From the NCBI GenBank assembly GCA_029975555.1, contig JARKOY010000130.1, forward strand, positions 1 to 35,979: a stretch of 35,979 nucleotides of DNA, written 5' to 3'. Origin of the DNA: Spirochaetia bacterium (GTDB lineage: Bacteria; Spirochaetota; Spirochaetia; Treponematales; Rectinemataceae). The notes under the pieces are model-generated. The model was not told the origin of the DNA. It saw nothing but the letters and a program-made list of their open reading frames with translations, and made no database searches. Each line of letters opens with the position of its first letter. The first letter of the stretch is position 1. Of the stretch, positions 7,695 to 16,273 are shown piece by piece. The position numbers and the translations under genes were made by a program.

Positions 7695-8999
7695 TTAAAC
7701 GTCAAGTCCCACAGCCTTGGCCGCCGAACGGATGTCCTTGAGCCCGCTGCCGGTGAGCATGACCACGATGTGGGCATCGGGGGCGAGCTCGGGTCGCGCC
7801 TTGAGAAAGCCTGCGAATGCGCAGGCGCTGGAGGGCTCGGCGAAGAGACCCGACATGCGCGCCAGGTACCACTGGGCTTCGAGGATTTCGGTGTCGCTCA
7901 CGACGACGGCGCGCCCATGGTGAGTCCGCAGCTTATCAAGCGCGTAGTAACCGTTTCGCGGGATGTCCACCGAGATCGAGTCCGCAATCGTGGAGGATGG
8001 CACTGCTTCGAAGCGGCCACTGGCGAGGGCACGCGCGATCGCACAGGAGCCCTCGGCCTGCGCTGCCCACACCGTGGGCATACGGTCGATCCACCCAAGC
8101 TTGAGAAGGTCCTCGAAGCCTCGGATGACACCAGCAATGATGACGCCGTCGCCGGTGGGCACGAACACATGGTCTGGGGCGCGGTAGCGGGGAAGGCTGT
8201 CCTGGGGCGCACCGGCACTGCTCGGCGCCGTCTGAGTTACGAGGGTGCTCCCGCCGTGATGCGGCGCAGCCCGGGGGGACAGAGGTGCACCGTCGCCGAC
8301 AAGGCTAGGGCTGGAACAGTTCTTTCTCTTGTCGGCCTGAAGCGCCCCGCCTAAGTCCTGCGCGATCTCAAAGCTCGCGGTCTTCTTGCCCTCGATGGTG
8401 AGGGGGTTGTACGCGGTGTTGCGCGAGAGTACCCCCGTCTCTTTCGAGTACGCGAGCGACTGGTCAAAGGCGAGGTCGTAAGTGCCGTCAACCTCAACCA
8501 GCTCAGCGCCGTACTGCAGAATCTGTACGCGTTTTGCGAGAGGCGCCGCCTTGGGCACATAGACCTTGATTCTGATGCCGGCCGCCGCGCCGATGCATGC
8601 CATGCTGGAGGCGGCGTTGCCCGTGGATGCGAGCACGATCTCGCCGATGCCGAATTTCCTGGCAAAGGCGGCGACGAGCCAGCTCGCCCTATCCTTATAG
8701 GATCCCGAAGGGTTGCAGGTGTCATCCTTGAGCCAGAGGTTCGGCACGCCGAGTTCCTTACGCAGGCGCGCCGGGGCCCAGAGCGGGGTCTTCCCTACCG
8801 GAATGGGAGGAAAGTAGCCTGCTTCCACCGGTAGGGGGACAGAGCCCGGTTCGGGGTCTGTCCCCTCCCAGGTGCACTCCAGCACGCCGCGCAGGGGCTC
8901 ATCGGGCTTCTGCTCATCTGCACAGGCATCGCACAGGTAGCGCCCAGGCTCGATGGCGTAGGTTCTGCCACAAGAGGGACAGCGATAATGCCACTGCAT
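7695..8999 (-). CDS. Threonine-synthase-like PLP enzyme with zinc ribbon and in-frame insertion
   Basis: A 434-residue fold-type II PLP enzyme. The N-terminus is a four-cysteine zinc ribbon (YRCPSCGRTY...YLCDACADE, residues 4-28), as in archaeal-type threonine synthases. NPSGSYKDRAS near residue 100 carries the PLP lysine, and LASTGNAASSMACIGAAAG near 125 the substrate loop; the C-terminus has VVMLTGSGLKD. Residues about 218-261 form a low-complexity serine/alanine/proline insertion with no counterpart expected in the family, and it coincides with repeat DNA. A second repeat hairpin lies near residues 45-55. The ATG at 8999 is preferred over a GTG at 9014 because GGAG lies 9 bases before it. 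It is the last gene of the purine operon after ygeY, so it may cleave a purine-derived amino acid such as diaminopropionate rather than make threonine. Confidence 0.75.
   Translation of the reverse strand: MQWHYRCPSCGRTYAIEPGRYLCDACADEQKPDEPLRGVLECTWEGTDPEPGSVPLPVEAGYFPPIPVGKTPLWAPARLRKELGVPNLWLKDDTCNPSGSYKDRASWLVAAFARKFGIGEIVLASTGNAASSMACIGAAAGIRIKVYVPKAAPLAKRVQILQYGAELVEVDGTYDLAFDQSLAYSKETGVLSRNTAYNPLTIEGKKTASFEIAQDLGGALQADKRKNCSSPSLVGDGAPLSPRAAPHHGGSTLVTQTAPSSAGAPQDSLPRYRAPDHVFVPTGDGVIIAGVIRGFEDLLKLGWIDRMPTVWAAQAEGSCAIARALASGRFEAVPSSTIADSISVDIPRNGYYALDKLRTHHGRAVVVSDTEILEAQWYLARMSGLFAEPSSACAFAGFLKARPELAPDAHIVVMLTGSGLKDIRSAAKAVGLDV
8295..8336. repeat. Inverted repeat inside the threonine-synthase-like gene
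   Basis: GCCGACAAG at 8295-8303 and CTTGTCGGC at 8328-8336 form a perfect 9-base inverted repeat around a 24-base loop. A copy of the dispersed word GGGACAGAG lies 11 bases to the left (8276-8284). The whole lies inside the insertion of the encoded protein. Confidence 0.7.
8835..8865. repeat. REP-like palindrome built from two copies of the dispersed word, inside coding DNA
   Basis: GGGGACAGA at 8835-8843 and TCTGTCCCC at 8857-8865 are exact inverted arms. Between them CCCG and CGGG pair around GTT, with one G-G mismatch between the two stems. The 31-base palindrome is translated in the minus-strand gene as part of a GTDPEPGSVPLP segment just after the zinc ribbon. Confidence 0.8.
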
Positions 9000-9014
9000 C
9001 TGTGCTGACTCCAC

Positions 9015-10223
9015 TCACGCGTACGCTTCGAGCGCGTAGGGCAGGGCGGCGTAGAATGCCGCGGCGATTTCGAGGTCGTCAATGCGGGTGATCTCATTGG
9101 GCGCGTGCGCCTGGGCTTCGTCGCCAGGGCCGAATCCGATGACGGGGATCTTGTGACGGCCGCAGATGGCCACGCCATTGGTCGAGAAGGTCCACTTGTC
9201 GACGATAGGTTCCTGGCCGAAGAGGGCTCTGTACGCAGCAAGGCCAGATTGGACGAGCACGTGATCCGTTGGAATCTTCCATGTGGGGAAGTAGAGTTCC
9301 TGGTGGTACTCGGTCCCAGTCCATGCAGATTTGCGGTAGTCAGGCATGTGGACCACAAAGTCGGTCACACCTGCTTCGCGCAGGGCATCCTCGACTTGTT
9401 TGATCGCTACCTCGTCGGTTTCTCCCCAGGTCAGACGGCGATCGCAGTAAAGCATGGCCTGGTCTGGCACGGCACACTGGCTGGGACCGTGGACGTTGAT
9501 CTGGCTCACGGTGATGGTGCCTTTGCCGAGGAAGTTGTCCTCATCCGGCCTAAGGCGTTCGTTGAGCTTCTCGATGGCGAGGGCGGCCCGGGCAGCCTTG
9601 TAGGCGGCGCTGTCTCCACGCTCGGGTGCAGAGCCATGGCAGGAAATGCCCTTGATGTCGATTTGGATCTCCATGCGGCCGCGGTGTCCACGATACAGCC
9701 TGCAGGATGTCGGTTCGGTGGACACTGCAAAGTCGGGCACGAATTTCTCCTCTTCGATGAGGTACTTCCAACACATGCCGTCGCAGTCTTCCTCGATCGC
9801 GGTGAAGGAAAACCACACTTCGTATGTTCCGGTGTAACCTAGCTCCTTGAGGATGCGCGCGGCGGTGATCATGGAAGCGGCACCTCCGAGCTGGTCTGAG
9901 GCGCCGCGGCCGTAGACGAGGCCGTCCTCGATGAGGCCCGAGAAGGGCGGTGTCTTCCACTGCGACTCGTCGCCGACGCCGACTGTGTCGATGTGCGCGT
10001 CGAACACGATTTTTTTCGTTCCTTTGCCGACTCGGCCGAGGAGGGAGCCGAGGCCGTCGATCCACAGATCCTCCATGCCAGCTTCTTCAGAGAGCTGTTT
10101 GAGCAGGTAGATGCGGTCTTTCTCGGTGGTGGAGAAGGCGGGAACCTGAATGATCTTGCTCAGATTCTGCGCGGTGTAGTCGCGGTACTGACGGGCTTTC
10201 TCGAGAATTTTTTTGTTATCCAT
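9015..10223 (-). CDS. ygeY: M20-family hydrolase YgeY
   Basis: A 402-residue member of the M20 metallopeptidase/deacetylase family, close in length to E. coli YgeY (about 403). Metal-binding motifs are FDAHIDTVG (H77, D79) and GRGASDQLGG near 110-119, then EEDCDGMCW near 148 and STEPTSC near 171. The family hydrolyses amide or carbamoyl bonds. In this gene set it is thought to act on a ureido or acylamino intermediate of ring-opened purine, but the substrate cannot be read from the sequence. The ATG has GAGAGGT upstream and follows the ssnA stop by 3 bases. Its own stop is 15 bases before the start of the PLP enzyme gene, whose ribosome-binding site lies in that gap. Confidence 0.9.
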   Translation of the reverse strand: MDNKKILEKARQYRDYTAQNLSKIIQVPAFSTTEKDRIYLLKQLSEEAGMEDLWIDGLGSLLGRVGKGTKKIVFDAHIDTVGVGDESQWKTPPFSGLIEDGLVYGRGASDQLGGAASMITAARILKELGYTGTYEVWFSFTAIEEDCDGMCWKYLIEEEKFVPDFAVSTEPTSCRLYRGHRGRMEIQIDIKGISCHGSAPERGDSAAYKAARAALAIEKLNERLRPDEDNFLGKGTITVSQINVHGPSQCAVPDQAMLYCDRRLTWGETDEVAIKQVEDALREAGVTDFVVHMPDYRKSAWTGTEYHQELYFPTWKIPTDHVLVQSGLAAYRALFGQEPIVDKWTFSTNGVAICGRHKIPVIGFGPGDEAQAHAPNEITRIDDLEIAAAFYAALPYALEAYA

Positions 10224-10226
10224 GCG

Positions 10227-11630
10227 TTACCTCTCTTCCATACGTTTCCAGAGCCTCAGTGCCTGTTTGCGGGCCAGAGCTTGGATATTCGCATCATCAT
10301 ACAGCGGACGGTGGTCTAAAATCCTCAGGGCACCGGCAACCACGACAGTCCTCGCGCTCCGGCTGGACCAGCCGAAGGCGAAGTGTCCGGCGATGTTGTC
10401 GCCAGTGAGTGGGGTGGGTGGATCGTAGTCCCAGAGCACGAGGTCCGCGGGGGCTCCCTCTTTGACCGTGCCGAAGCCAGGGAAGTCGCGGGCGCCATGG
10501 ACATCACCGTTGTCGGATGCACAGCGCGCGGCAGACGTGAAGTCCTGCGCAAAGTAGCGTCCGACAAGCTCGTTGCCCCGGTGCAGGACTTTGAGGAAGT
10601 CGCCCGGCCACCAGGGCCCCTGGCTTTCTCGGTGTCGGAATACGGCGAACTTGAACTCCTCGAGCATGTCGGCGCCCATGCCATCCGTACCCAGCACTAC
10701 ATTGCGGAAGGCAGGCAAAAGATTGTTGTAGCCGACGGCGTTGTTCATGTTCGATCGAGCGTTGTGCGCCAGAAACGCCCCCCGCGCATTCACGATGTCG
10801 ACCTCCGAGGGACAGAGCCACACCCCGTGCCCGATGATGCTCCGATCGTTGAGAGCGCCGACAGCTTCGATACGCTCCACGGGATCCTTGCCGAAGCGGT
10901 GACGCGCGTCCACGGCGTCGAACTTGTCTTCTGCGAGGTGAATGTGGATGCCTCTGCCAGTGGTCCGCACCGCGTCAGCCAGGGATTCCAGTGTCTCATT
11001 GCCAACCGTGAAGCTCGCGTGGGCGCCAATCGAAGCGTCGACCAAGGGTTTTGCGCCAGACGACCTCAGCGCGTCCACCTCGCGCGCAAAGCGCAGGTTT
11101 TCGGCCACGCCTGCCTTGGCACCCGCCATGCCGTTACGGTCAGTCGTCTCGTAGCAGAGTATGCCGCGCACACCCACGGTTTCGTAGGCTTCACGGATGA
11201 TGGAGAGGCTTCCGTCGATGCATTCGGGGCCTGCATGGTGATCCACGAGGCACGTGACGCCGGCCTTGAGCGCGTCGGCACAGCCTGTAAGGGCGCTCGC
11301 TTTAAGAATTTCAGGATCGATGGCCCGGTCGAGCCTCCACCAGAGATGGGCGAGGAGCTGGGCAAAGTCCTTTGATGGCGCAATGTCGACCAGCATGCCT
11401 CGCGCCAGGGCAGAGTAGAGGTGTGTGTGGCCGCAGACAAGTCCTGCCGAAAGATATCCTCCGTCCCCTGCGACCGTGGCGGAGGGGAAGCGTTCGTGCA
11501 GACGAGGACCTGTGGCCGCCACAGTGCCGGCAGCCTCCCCCTCGCCCGGCTCATAGACGGCAACATCGGTGAGTTCCGATACCGAGGGCGGCTCAAGTTC
11601 GACAATGCGTACGTTCCGGAACAGGATCAT
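10227..11630 (-). CDS. ssnA: Amidohydrolase SsnA
   Basis: A 467-residue amidohydrolase that matches SsnA along its length (E. coli about 442). Shared segments include VCGHTHLYSALARG with metal ligands near 70, LWWRLDRAIDPE, VDHHAGPECIDGSLS, CYETTDRNG, HIHLAEDKFD near 231, HNARSNMNNAVGYNN near 287, LGTDGMGADMLEEFKF near 313 and DNIAGHFAFG near the C-terminus. It belongs to the anaerobic urate/purine degradation set and probably opens or deaminates a reduced purine ring. The start is set at an ATG that overlaps the ygfK stop by 4 bases (ATGA), with GGAGGTG 7 bases upstream. A copy of the dispersed repeat word (10809-10817) lies in frame within GVWLCPSEVD without visibly adding residues. Confidence 0.92.
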   Translation of the reverse strand: MILFRNVRIVELEPPSVSELTDVAVYEPGEGEAAGTVAATGPRLHERFPSATVAGDGGYLSAGLVCGHTHLYSALARGMLVDIAPSKDFAQLLAHLWWRLDRAIDPEILKASALTGCADALKAGVTCLVDHHAGPECIDGSLSIIREAYETVGVRGILCYETTDRNGMAGAKAGVAENLRFAREVDALRSSGAKPLVDASIGAHASFTVGNETLESLADAVRTTGRGIHIHLAEDKFDAVDARHRFGKDPVERIEAVGALNDRSIIGHGVWLCPSEVDIVNARGAFLAHNARSNMNNAVGYNNLLPAFRNVVLGTDGMGADMLEEFKFAVFRHRESQGPWWPGDFLKVLHRGNELVGRYFAQDFTSAARCASDNGDVHGARDFPGFGTVKEGAPADLVLWDYDPPTPLTGDNIAGHFAFGWSSRSARTVVVAGALRILDHRPLYDDANIQALARKQALRLWKRMEER

Positions 11631-14600
11631 GCGTGCACCTCCACGAGATATCGGTGATGGGTCCATACCGTGCGGGCCAGTGCGATCATCTGGCGCTCGG
11701 TCGGCCGTGAGGTGGCGCCGTTCCATGCAAAGTATGGAAGTTCCATAAGGGGGCCTCCGACGACAGTCCGGAGTGCCAAGACAGGGTGCTCAACATCGTC
11801 GCAGAAAGCGAAACCTGCATTCCGCGATGTGACGAGCTCTTCTCTGGTGTCGAAGATGGTAGGTTTGCCTTTGAAGGGCTCGCCGTTCCAGGGACAGAAA
11901 AGCCCGCAGTTGCCGCACTCGTTACACAGACGATCGATGTGCAGGATTTGCGCTGGCTGATCGAAGTCGCGACCTGTTTCTAAAACCACATTCGCGCGGT
12001 TAGGGCAGACTTCTACGCAGCGCAGGCAGGCCGAGTCGCAGTGCAGGCAGCGCTCGGCCTCACGGGCGGCAAAGGATGGGTCCCCCTGGTCCAGCGAAGG
12101 CAGCATGCGCCCCCGAGCCGCGCGGGCTTCAGGCGACCAGGCAGGAGCGCGGTAATCCGGCGTTGCGGTTGCAAAGCCTTTGCGTGCAAGGATGGCGAGG
12201 GCAGCAGCGCGGCCGTCGGCCTCTGCGGCGATGATCGACGAGGGCCCCCTCCGGGCATCGCCGCCTACGAATACGCCGGGGCAGGCTTCCAGGGTGGTGG
12301 TGTCTACGCAAGGTCGTCCATGCCGGTCCACCTCAACGCCAAAGGCCCGCAGGAAGTCAGTATCTGGCTCTTCGCCCACTGCCGCAATGAGAAGGTCGCA
12401 GGGCACGCCGAATGTCTCGTCGCTGGGGACAGGCCGCCTGCGGCCTGATGTATCCTTTTCGCCCAGTTTCATGCGGCGCAGTGTCACGTTCCCTGGCTCG
12501 ATCAGTTCAGGTAGGCTGAGCTCGAGGAGAGGGGATGCGAGATGAATACCTCCTGCGCCAGGAGCGATGGAATCAGTGGCAGCAAGGGCAGCGCCTGTGG
12601 CATCCGCAGTGTGCTGACGGTTGCAGGCTGCAGCCTCGCTGAGCGCATTGCCGAGTTCTTCGGTGTCTGCCGGCATTTCTCTGCGGGTGCGGCGGTAGGA
12701 CCAGAGGACCGACTGAACCGCAGGGATGCGGGTGGCCATGCGCACCGCGTCGCAGGCGGTGTTGCCGCCTCCCACCACCAGCACCCTGGCGGTGCCCAGG
12801 AAGGTTTCCGCTCCCTCGCGCATGCAGATGTCGAGGAAGTCGAGGGCGTGCATCACGCGCACTCCTTTTCCCTTGAGCTCGAGCTCTTTTGCCTTGTGTG
12901 CGCCGGTTGCGATGAAGATCGTGTCGAACCCCTGCGCACGAAGTTCTCCGGGGGAACGCACCTCCACGCCGAAGCGGAACTCAACCCCGAGCCGCGTAAG
13001 TCGGTCCACGTCCGCGGCAAGGTCTTCCCTTCCAATGCGGAACGAAGGAATGATGTGCGCAGGCACGCCACCGGGCGCAGCGCGCTTGTCGAACACAACC
13101 ACCTTCTGCCCGTACTGGGCGAGGTACCAAGCGCAGGCGAGGCCAGCAGGGCCCGCGCCGATGACGGCGGTTGCGCCCACGACGGGATGTGGCCAGACGG
13201 GGCCGTCGGTCTTCGCCGCAGAGCCTGCAGCCCTGACCGTGGCAAGCTTGACATCCCGGATGCGCACCGCCCCCTCGTAATCTACGCGCGAGCAGTGTTC
13301 CTGGCAGACATGGTCGCAGAGTACTCCTGTGATGGTGGGAAGCGGGTTGTCCGAAAGTATGATGGAAAGGCCTTGATCGGGGTAGCCCGAACCCGTTGCT
13401 CCGATGTAGGCAGGCGCTTTCTGGTGTACGGGGCATGCTTCCACACAAGGGGCGGCAAAGCAGTCGAACAGGGGCAAATCGCCTGCGATCGAGGCGGTGC
13501 CCTCTTTCCAGTCACGGTGGTACCACGGTGAGGTAAAGACGCCGGCCGCCAGGACCTCAAGGGCTTCTGCATCTGGCTTTTCTGGCGCGTAGGGAAGGGC
13601 GTTGAGCACGTCTCCGACCATGTGGGCCATACGCTGATATCCCCCGGGTTTCAAAAGGTCCGTGGCGATGGTGAGGGGACCCATGCCAGCCTTGATGAGC
13701 TCGGCGGCGTTGTACGCGGCTACCCCGCCGCAGTAGGAGAAGCGCGTCGGATATTCGGGGAGAGCCTTGGCGAGCTGCGCGGCAAGATTCACGGTGATGG
13801 GGAAAAGAGCTCGACCAGACATGTAGCGCTCTCCACCCGGGAGCCGTGCGCCATCGTTGACGTTGGCGAGCGTGTTGGACAGCTTGATGCCGAAACGCCT
13901 GCCGCGGGCTGTTGCAGTCTCGCTCAACGAGCGGATGAGCTCCACTGCGGCGTCAAACTGAAGATCGTGCTCAAAGCTTTCGCGCCTGAGAACAATGTCG
14001 CTCCACCCGAGCCGGTCGAGAATGTCGCGCACCCTGTCGTAGCCTACGAGCGTCGGGTTGAGTTTGATGTACGTATCAAAACCCTTTTCCTCGATGAGGT
14101 AGCGGCCTATGCGCTCAATTTCGTCCGGTGGACAGCCGTGCATGGTGGAGAGCGTCACAGAATGGACGGGCCTCACTGGCATGTGCTCCGCGATCGACCG
14201 GGCGCGCTCGAGGGCAGTTTGGCCGAATGCCTGGACAAACGTCGATGATTCTATGAACGTGCGGAGTTCTTGAATTGCTTTCTCCCAACCATCGTCCGCT
14301 TCAGGCCTGCGCATTCCCTCGATGAAGGCGTCCATTTTTTCACGTTTGATTCCGTCGAGGGTATAGCCGATCGACATGTTGAAAATGAAGTCGTTCGGCT
14401 TGTGTGACCACATGCGCGCTAAGAGGTTGATGACGATCCATGCATTCAGATATTCCGTCCTGGCTTGTTCGAGCGTGAGCTCCGTCGACCATTCGACGTT
14501 GTGTCCCTCGTCGAGCGCATCGATACAAGGTTTGTCGATATCGAGACGGTCGTTTTCCTGGACGGTCTTCAACTCAAATACGCGGGCCCCGCACAGATAG

Positions 14601-14827
14601 GCCGCAACAAGGTTCGATGCAATCTGGGTATGCGGGCCTGCGGCAGGTCCCAGAGGAATGCTCACGTTCGATGACATGACGCTCAGGCCTGTGCTTTCGG
14701 ACTCTTGCTCGAAGACATCGAGCCATGTGGCTTCTGGTATTTCGAAGATCGTGCGCTTCGCCAGGTATTCGCCAGTGATGCGCGCAAGAAGCTGTGGCAG
14801 CGAGGTCGTCTTCATCACTTTACTCAT
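11627..14827 (-). CDS. ygfK: YgfK: multidomain flavin/iron-sulfur reductase of the urate cluster
   Basis: A 1066-residue protein matching YgfK (E. coli about 1032), historically called a putative selenate reductase subunit. The N-terminal half resembles the dihydropyrimidine/dihydroorotate dehydrogenase barrel (MSSNVSIPLGPAAGPHTQIASN, and SVTLSTMHGCPPDEIERIGRY). Then comes a GltD-like part: cysteines in CFAAPCVEACPVHQ and CDHVCQEHCS, an FAD loop GAGPAGLACAW near 555, and an NAD(P)H loop VVGGGNTACDAVRMA near 684. Two ferredoxin-type clusters sit near the end (CLHCDSACLRCVEVCP near 929, CNECGNCGLFCPW near 970). In anaerobic gut bacteria the protein is linked to reductive attack on urate. The start overlaps the previous stop as ATGA with GGGGGT upstream. 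It is probably cytoplasmic, as no signal peptide is seen. Confidence 0.92.
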   Translation of the reverse strand: MSKVMKTTSLPQLLARITGEYLAKRTIFEIPEATWLDVFEQESESTGLSVMSSNVSIPLGPAAGPHTQIASNLVAAYLCGARVFELKTVQENDRLDIDKPCIDALDEGHNVEWSTELTLEQARTEYLNAWIVINLLARMWSHKPNDFIFNMSIGYTLDGIKREKMDAFIEGMRRPEADDGWEKAIQELRTFIESSTFVQAFGQTALERARSIAEHMPVRPVHSVTLSTMHGCPPDEIERIGRYLIEEKGFDTYIKLNPTLVGYDRVRDILDRLGWSDIVLRRESFEHDLQFDAAVELIRSLSETATARGRRFGIKLSNTLANVNDGARLPGGERYMSGRALFPITVNLAAQLAKALPEYPTRFSYCGGVAAYNAAELIKAGMGPLTIATDLLKPGGYQRMAHMVGDVLNALPYAPEKPDAEALEVLAAGVFTSPWYHRDWKEGTASIAGDLPLFDCFAAPCVEACPVHQKAPAYIGATGSGYPDQGLSIILSDNPLPTITGVLCDHVCQEHCSRVDYEGAVRIRDVKLATVRAAGSAAKTDGPVWPHPVVGATAVIGAGPAGLACAWYLAQYGQKVVVFDKRAAPGGVPAHIIPSFRIGREDLAADVDRLTRLGVEFRFGVEVRSPGELRAQGFDTIFIATGAHKAKELELKGKGVRVMHALDFLDICMREGAETFLGTARVLVVGGGNTACDAVRMATRIPAVQSVLWSYRRTRREMPADTEELGNALSEAAACNRQHTADATGAALAATDSIAPGAGGIHLASPLLELSLPELIEPGNVTLRRMKLGEKDTSGRRRPVPSDETFGVPCDLLIAAVGEEPDTDFLRAFGVEVDRHGRPCVDTTTLEACPGVFVGGDARRGPSSIIAAEADGRAAALAILARKGFATATPDYRAPAWSPEARAARGRMLPSLDQGDPSFAAREAERCLHCDSACLRCVEVCPNRANVVLETGRDFDQPAQILHIDRLCNECGNCGLFCPWNGEPFKGKPTIFDTREELVTSRNAGFAFCDDVEHPVLALRTVVGGPLMELPYFAWNGATSRPTERQMIALARTVWTHHRYLVEVHA

Positions 14828-16272
14828 CGATACCCCCAGGTAAGAAATTTGCCGAAACCAGGCTGTACGAGGATCATGCCAGCTTCATTCGATAGTGTGG
14901 CTCGGCCTTGTGAACCGAGTGCGGCTGCGAGGCGGACCGATGCATACACCGGCGTACCGCGCACAAAGGTGCCTTCTATGCGCCCAGAGAGCACCATGCC
15001 GGCAAAGGGCGTAATGGTGCTCTTGCTCATCATCGTCGAGGGCACAACGCGGCTCGTATGCTCCGGATCGACGAGCACGATATCGGCATCTTTGCTGGGA
15101 AGAAGAGACCCTTTCGCCTGCCACAATCCGTATCGTCGGGCTGCGCCTCCGCTCGTCGCTTCGAGGAAGCGGTCCAAGGTAAGGCGTTTCGCAAAGAGGC
15201 CTTCCGAGAGCAGATAGGAGAACAACGTGCCTGTACCTGGAATGCCACCGTATGCAGTGAGCGGGTCGTCCGTATATTTTTCGTATTCCGGAGCCCCTGC
15301 GTGGTCAGAGCTTACAAACCCGATCTTCCCTTCGGCCAGAAGGTGCCAAAGGAGCGCTTTCTGTTCAGGGCTCTTCACCGGCGGAGCGGTTTTCAGCGCT
15401 GCACCGAAGCGGGTAAAATCGCTCTCATCGAAGGCGAGATAGTGCGGGCATGTTTCGCATGTCGCGCCTCTCTCCGAAACCGCGATCGCCGCCTTGGCCG
15501 TGCCGACATGGACAATGTGCACGCTCTTCGCGTATTGTCCGGCCAGTTTTAAGGCCTTGAGTACGGCCGCAATCTCTGCGTCCATCGGACGCGACGCATA
15601 GTAATCGATCCACTGGGGGGGCTGGGAACCCCGACGAGAAGCCCGCTCTTTTGTCGCCGCCGCGACGACATCGGGGTCTTCCGCGTGCAAAAGAAGAGGC
15701 CGGCCGGCCTTGGCGCAGGCCTGAACTGCGGCGGCAAACTGAGCCTCATCGACCGCAGGGAAGGTCTCCATGCCCGAGATAAAGTAAGATTTGACGCCGA
15801 CGACCCGCGGTGCCAGAGCTTCGACTACGCCGGGGATATCTTCCGGTTTCATGTTGCCGGTGATGCCGCCATAGAAGGCAAAATCGATCAGAGCTCTGTC
15901 CCTCACAATTGAGAGTTTTTCTTCCAGCGCCTGAGGGGACGTGACCGGCGGGAGTGAGGTGCATGGCATGTCGATGACGGTGGTCACCCCGCCGCGGGCG
16001 GCTTCCGCGGAGCCGTGCAGAAAATCTTCGCGGTGCGTGAAGCCAGGTTCATCGAAGTGGACGTGAGGATCGATCGCGCCGGGAAATGCGAGGAGCCCCC
16101 TTGCGCTGAGGACTTCTTCGTTGGCATCCCGGCTTGGATCGGGCGATCTGCCATGGGCATTCAAATCCTTCGCCTCTCTGATCGCGGCAATCTTACCTTC
16201 CTTTATGATGATGTCGACGCGTCGAAAATCGCGCTCCCCCGGAAGCGCGGCGGCCACATTCGCAATGATCAT
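14824..16272 (-). CDS. hyuA: Hydantoinase/allantoinase-like cyclic amidohydrolase
   Basis: A 482-residue cyclic amidohydrolase. Ligands are in place: DPHVHFDEPGFTHREDF near 72-88, GVKSYF near 160 with the lysine that is carboxylated in this family, LLLHAEDPD near 197, HIVHVGTA near 252 and SSDHAGAPEYEKY near 321. The THREDF and DMPCTS signatures favour an allantoinase-like member over a classical dihydropyrimidinase. A hydantoinase (HyuA) belongs to the anaerobic urate gene set and hydrolyses a five-membered cyclic ureide formed from the opened purine. The symbol is given on that context. The ATG at 16272 is preceded by GGGAG with 6 bases spacing and starts 1 base after the previous stop. A repeat word (15894-15902) is read in frame as RDRAL. 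Confidence 0.8.
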   Translation of the reverse strand: MIIANVAAALPGERDFRRVDIIIKEGKIAAIREAKDLNAHGRSPDPSRDANEEVLSARGLLAFPGAIDPHVHFDEPGFTHREDFLHGSAEAARGGVTTVIDMPCTSLPPVTSPQALEEKLSIVRDRALIDFAFYGGITGNMKPEDIPGVVEALAPRVVGVKSYFISGMETFPAVDEAQFAAAVQACAKAGRPLLLHAEDPDVVAAATKERASRRGSQPPQWIDYYASRPMDAEIAAVLKALKLAGQYAKSVHIVHVGTAKAAIAVSERGATCETCPHYLAFDESDFTRFGAALKTAPPVKSPEQKALLWHLLAEGKIGFVSSDHAGAPEYEKYTDDPLTAYGGIPGTGTLFSYLLSEGLFAKRLTLDRFLEATSGGAARRYGLWQAKGSLLPSKDADIVLVDPEHTSRVVPSTMMSKSTITPFAGMVLSGRIEGTFVRGTPVYASVRLAAALGSQGRATLSNEAGMILVQPGFGKFLTWGYR

Positions 16273-16273
16273 G

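Noticed and set aside
10383-11375. Long plus-strand open frame opposite ssnA (330 codons)
   Set aside because: Antisense to ssnA, with no recognisable motif and no ribosome-binding site pattern. Codon bias of the real gene explains it.
12423-12434. GGGGACAGGC and GGGACAGAAA (near 11891) as extra copies of the dispersed word
   Set aside because: They share only GGGACAG and diverge after it, so they were left out of the count to keep it conservative.
12542-13531. Long plus-strand open frame opposite ygfK (329 codons)
   Set aside because: Shadow of ygfK with atypical residue composition.
11627-14827. Selenocysteine or selenate-reductase function for YgfK
   Set aside because: No in-frame TGA or selenoprotein context is seen. 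The name is historical, and the neighbourhood points to purine degradation.
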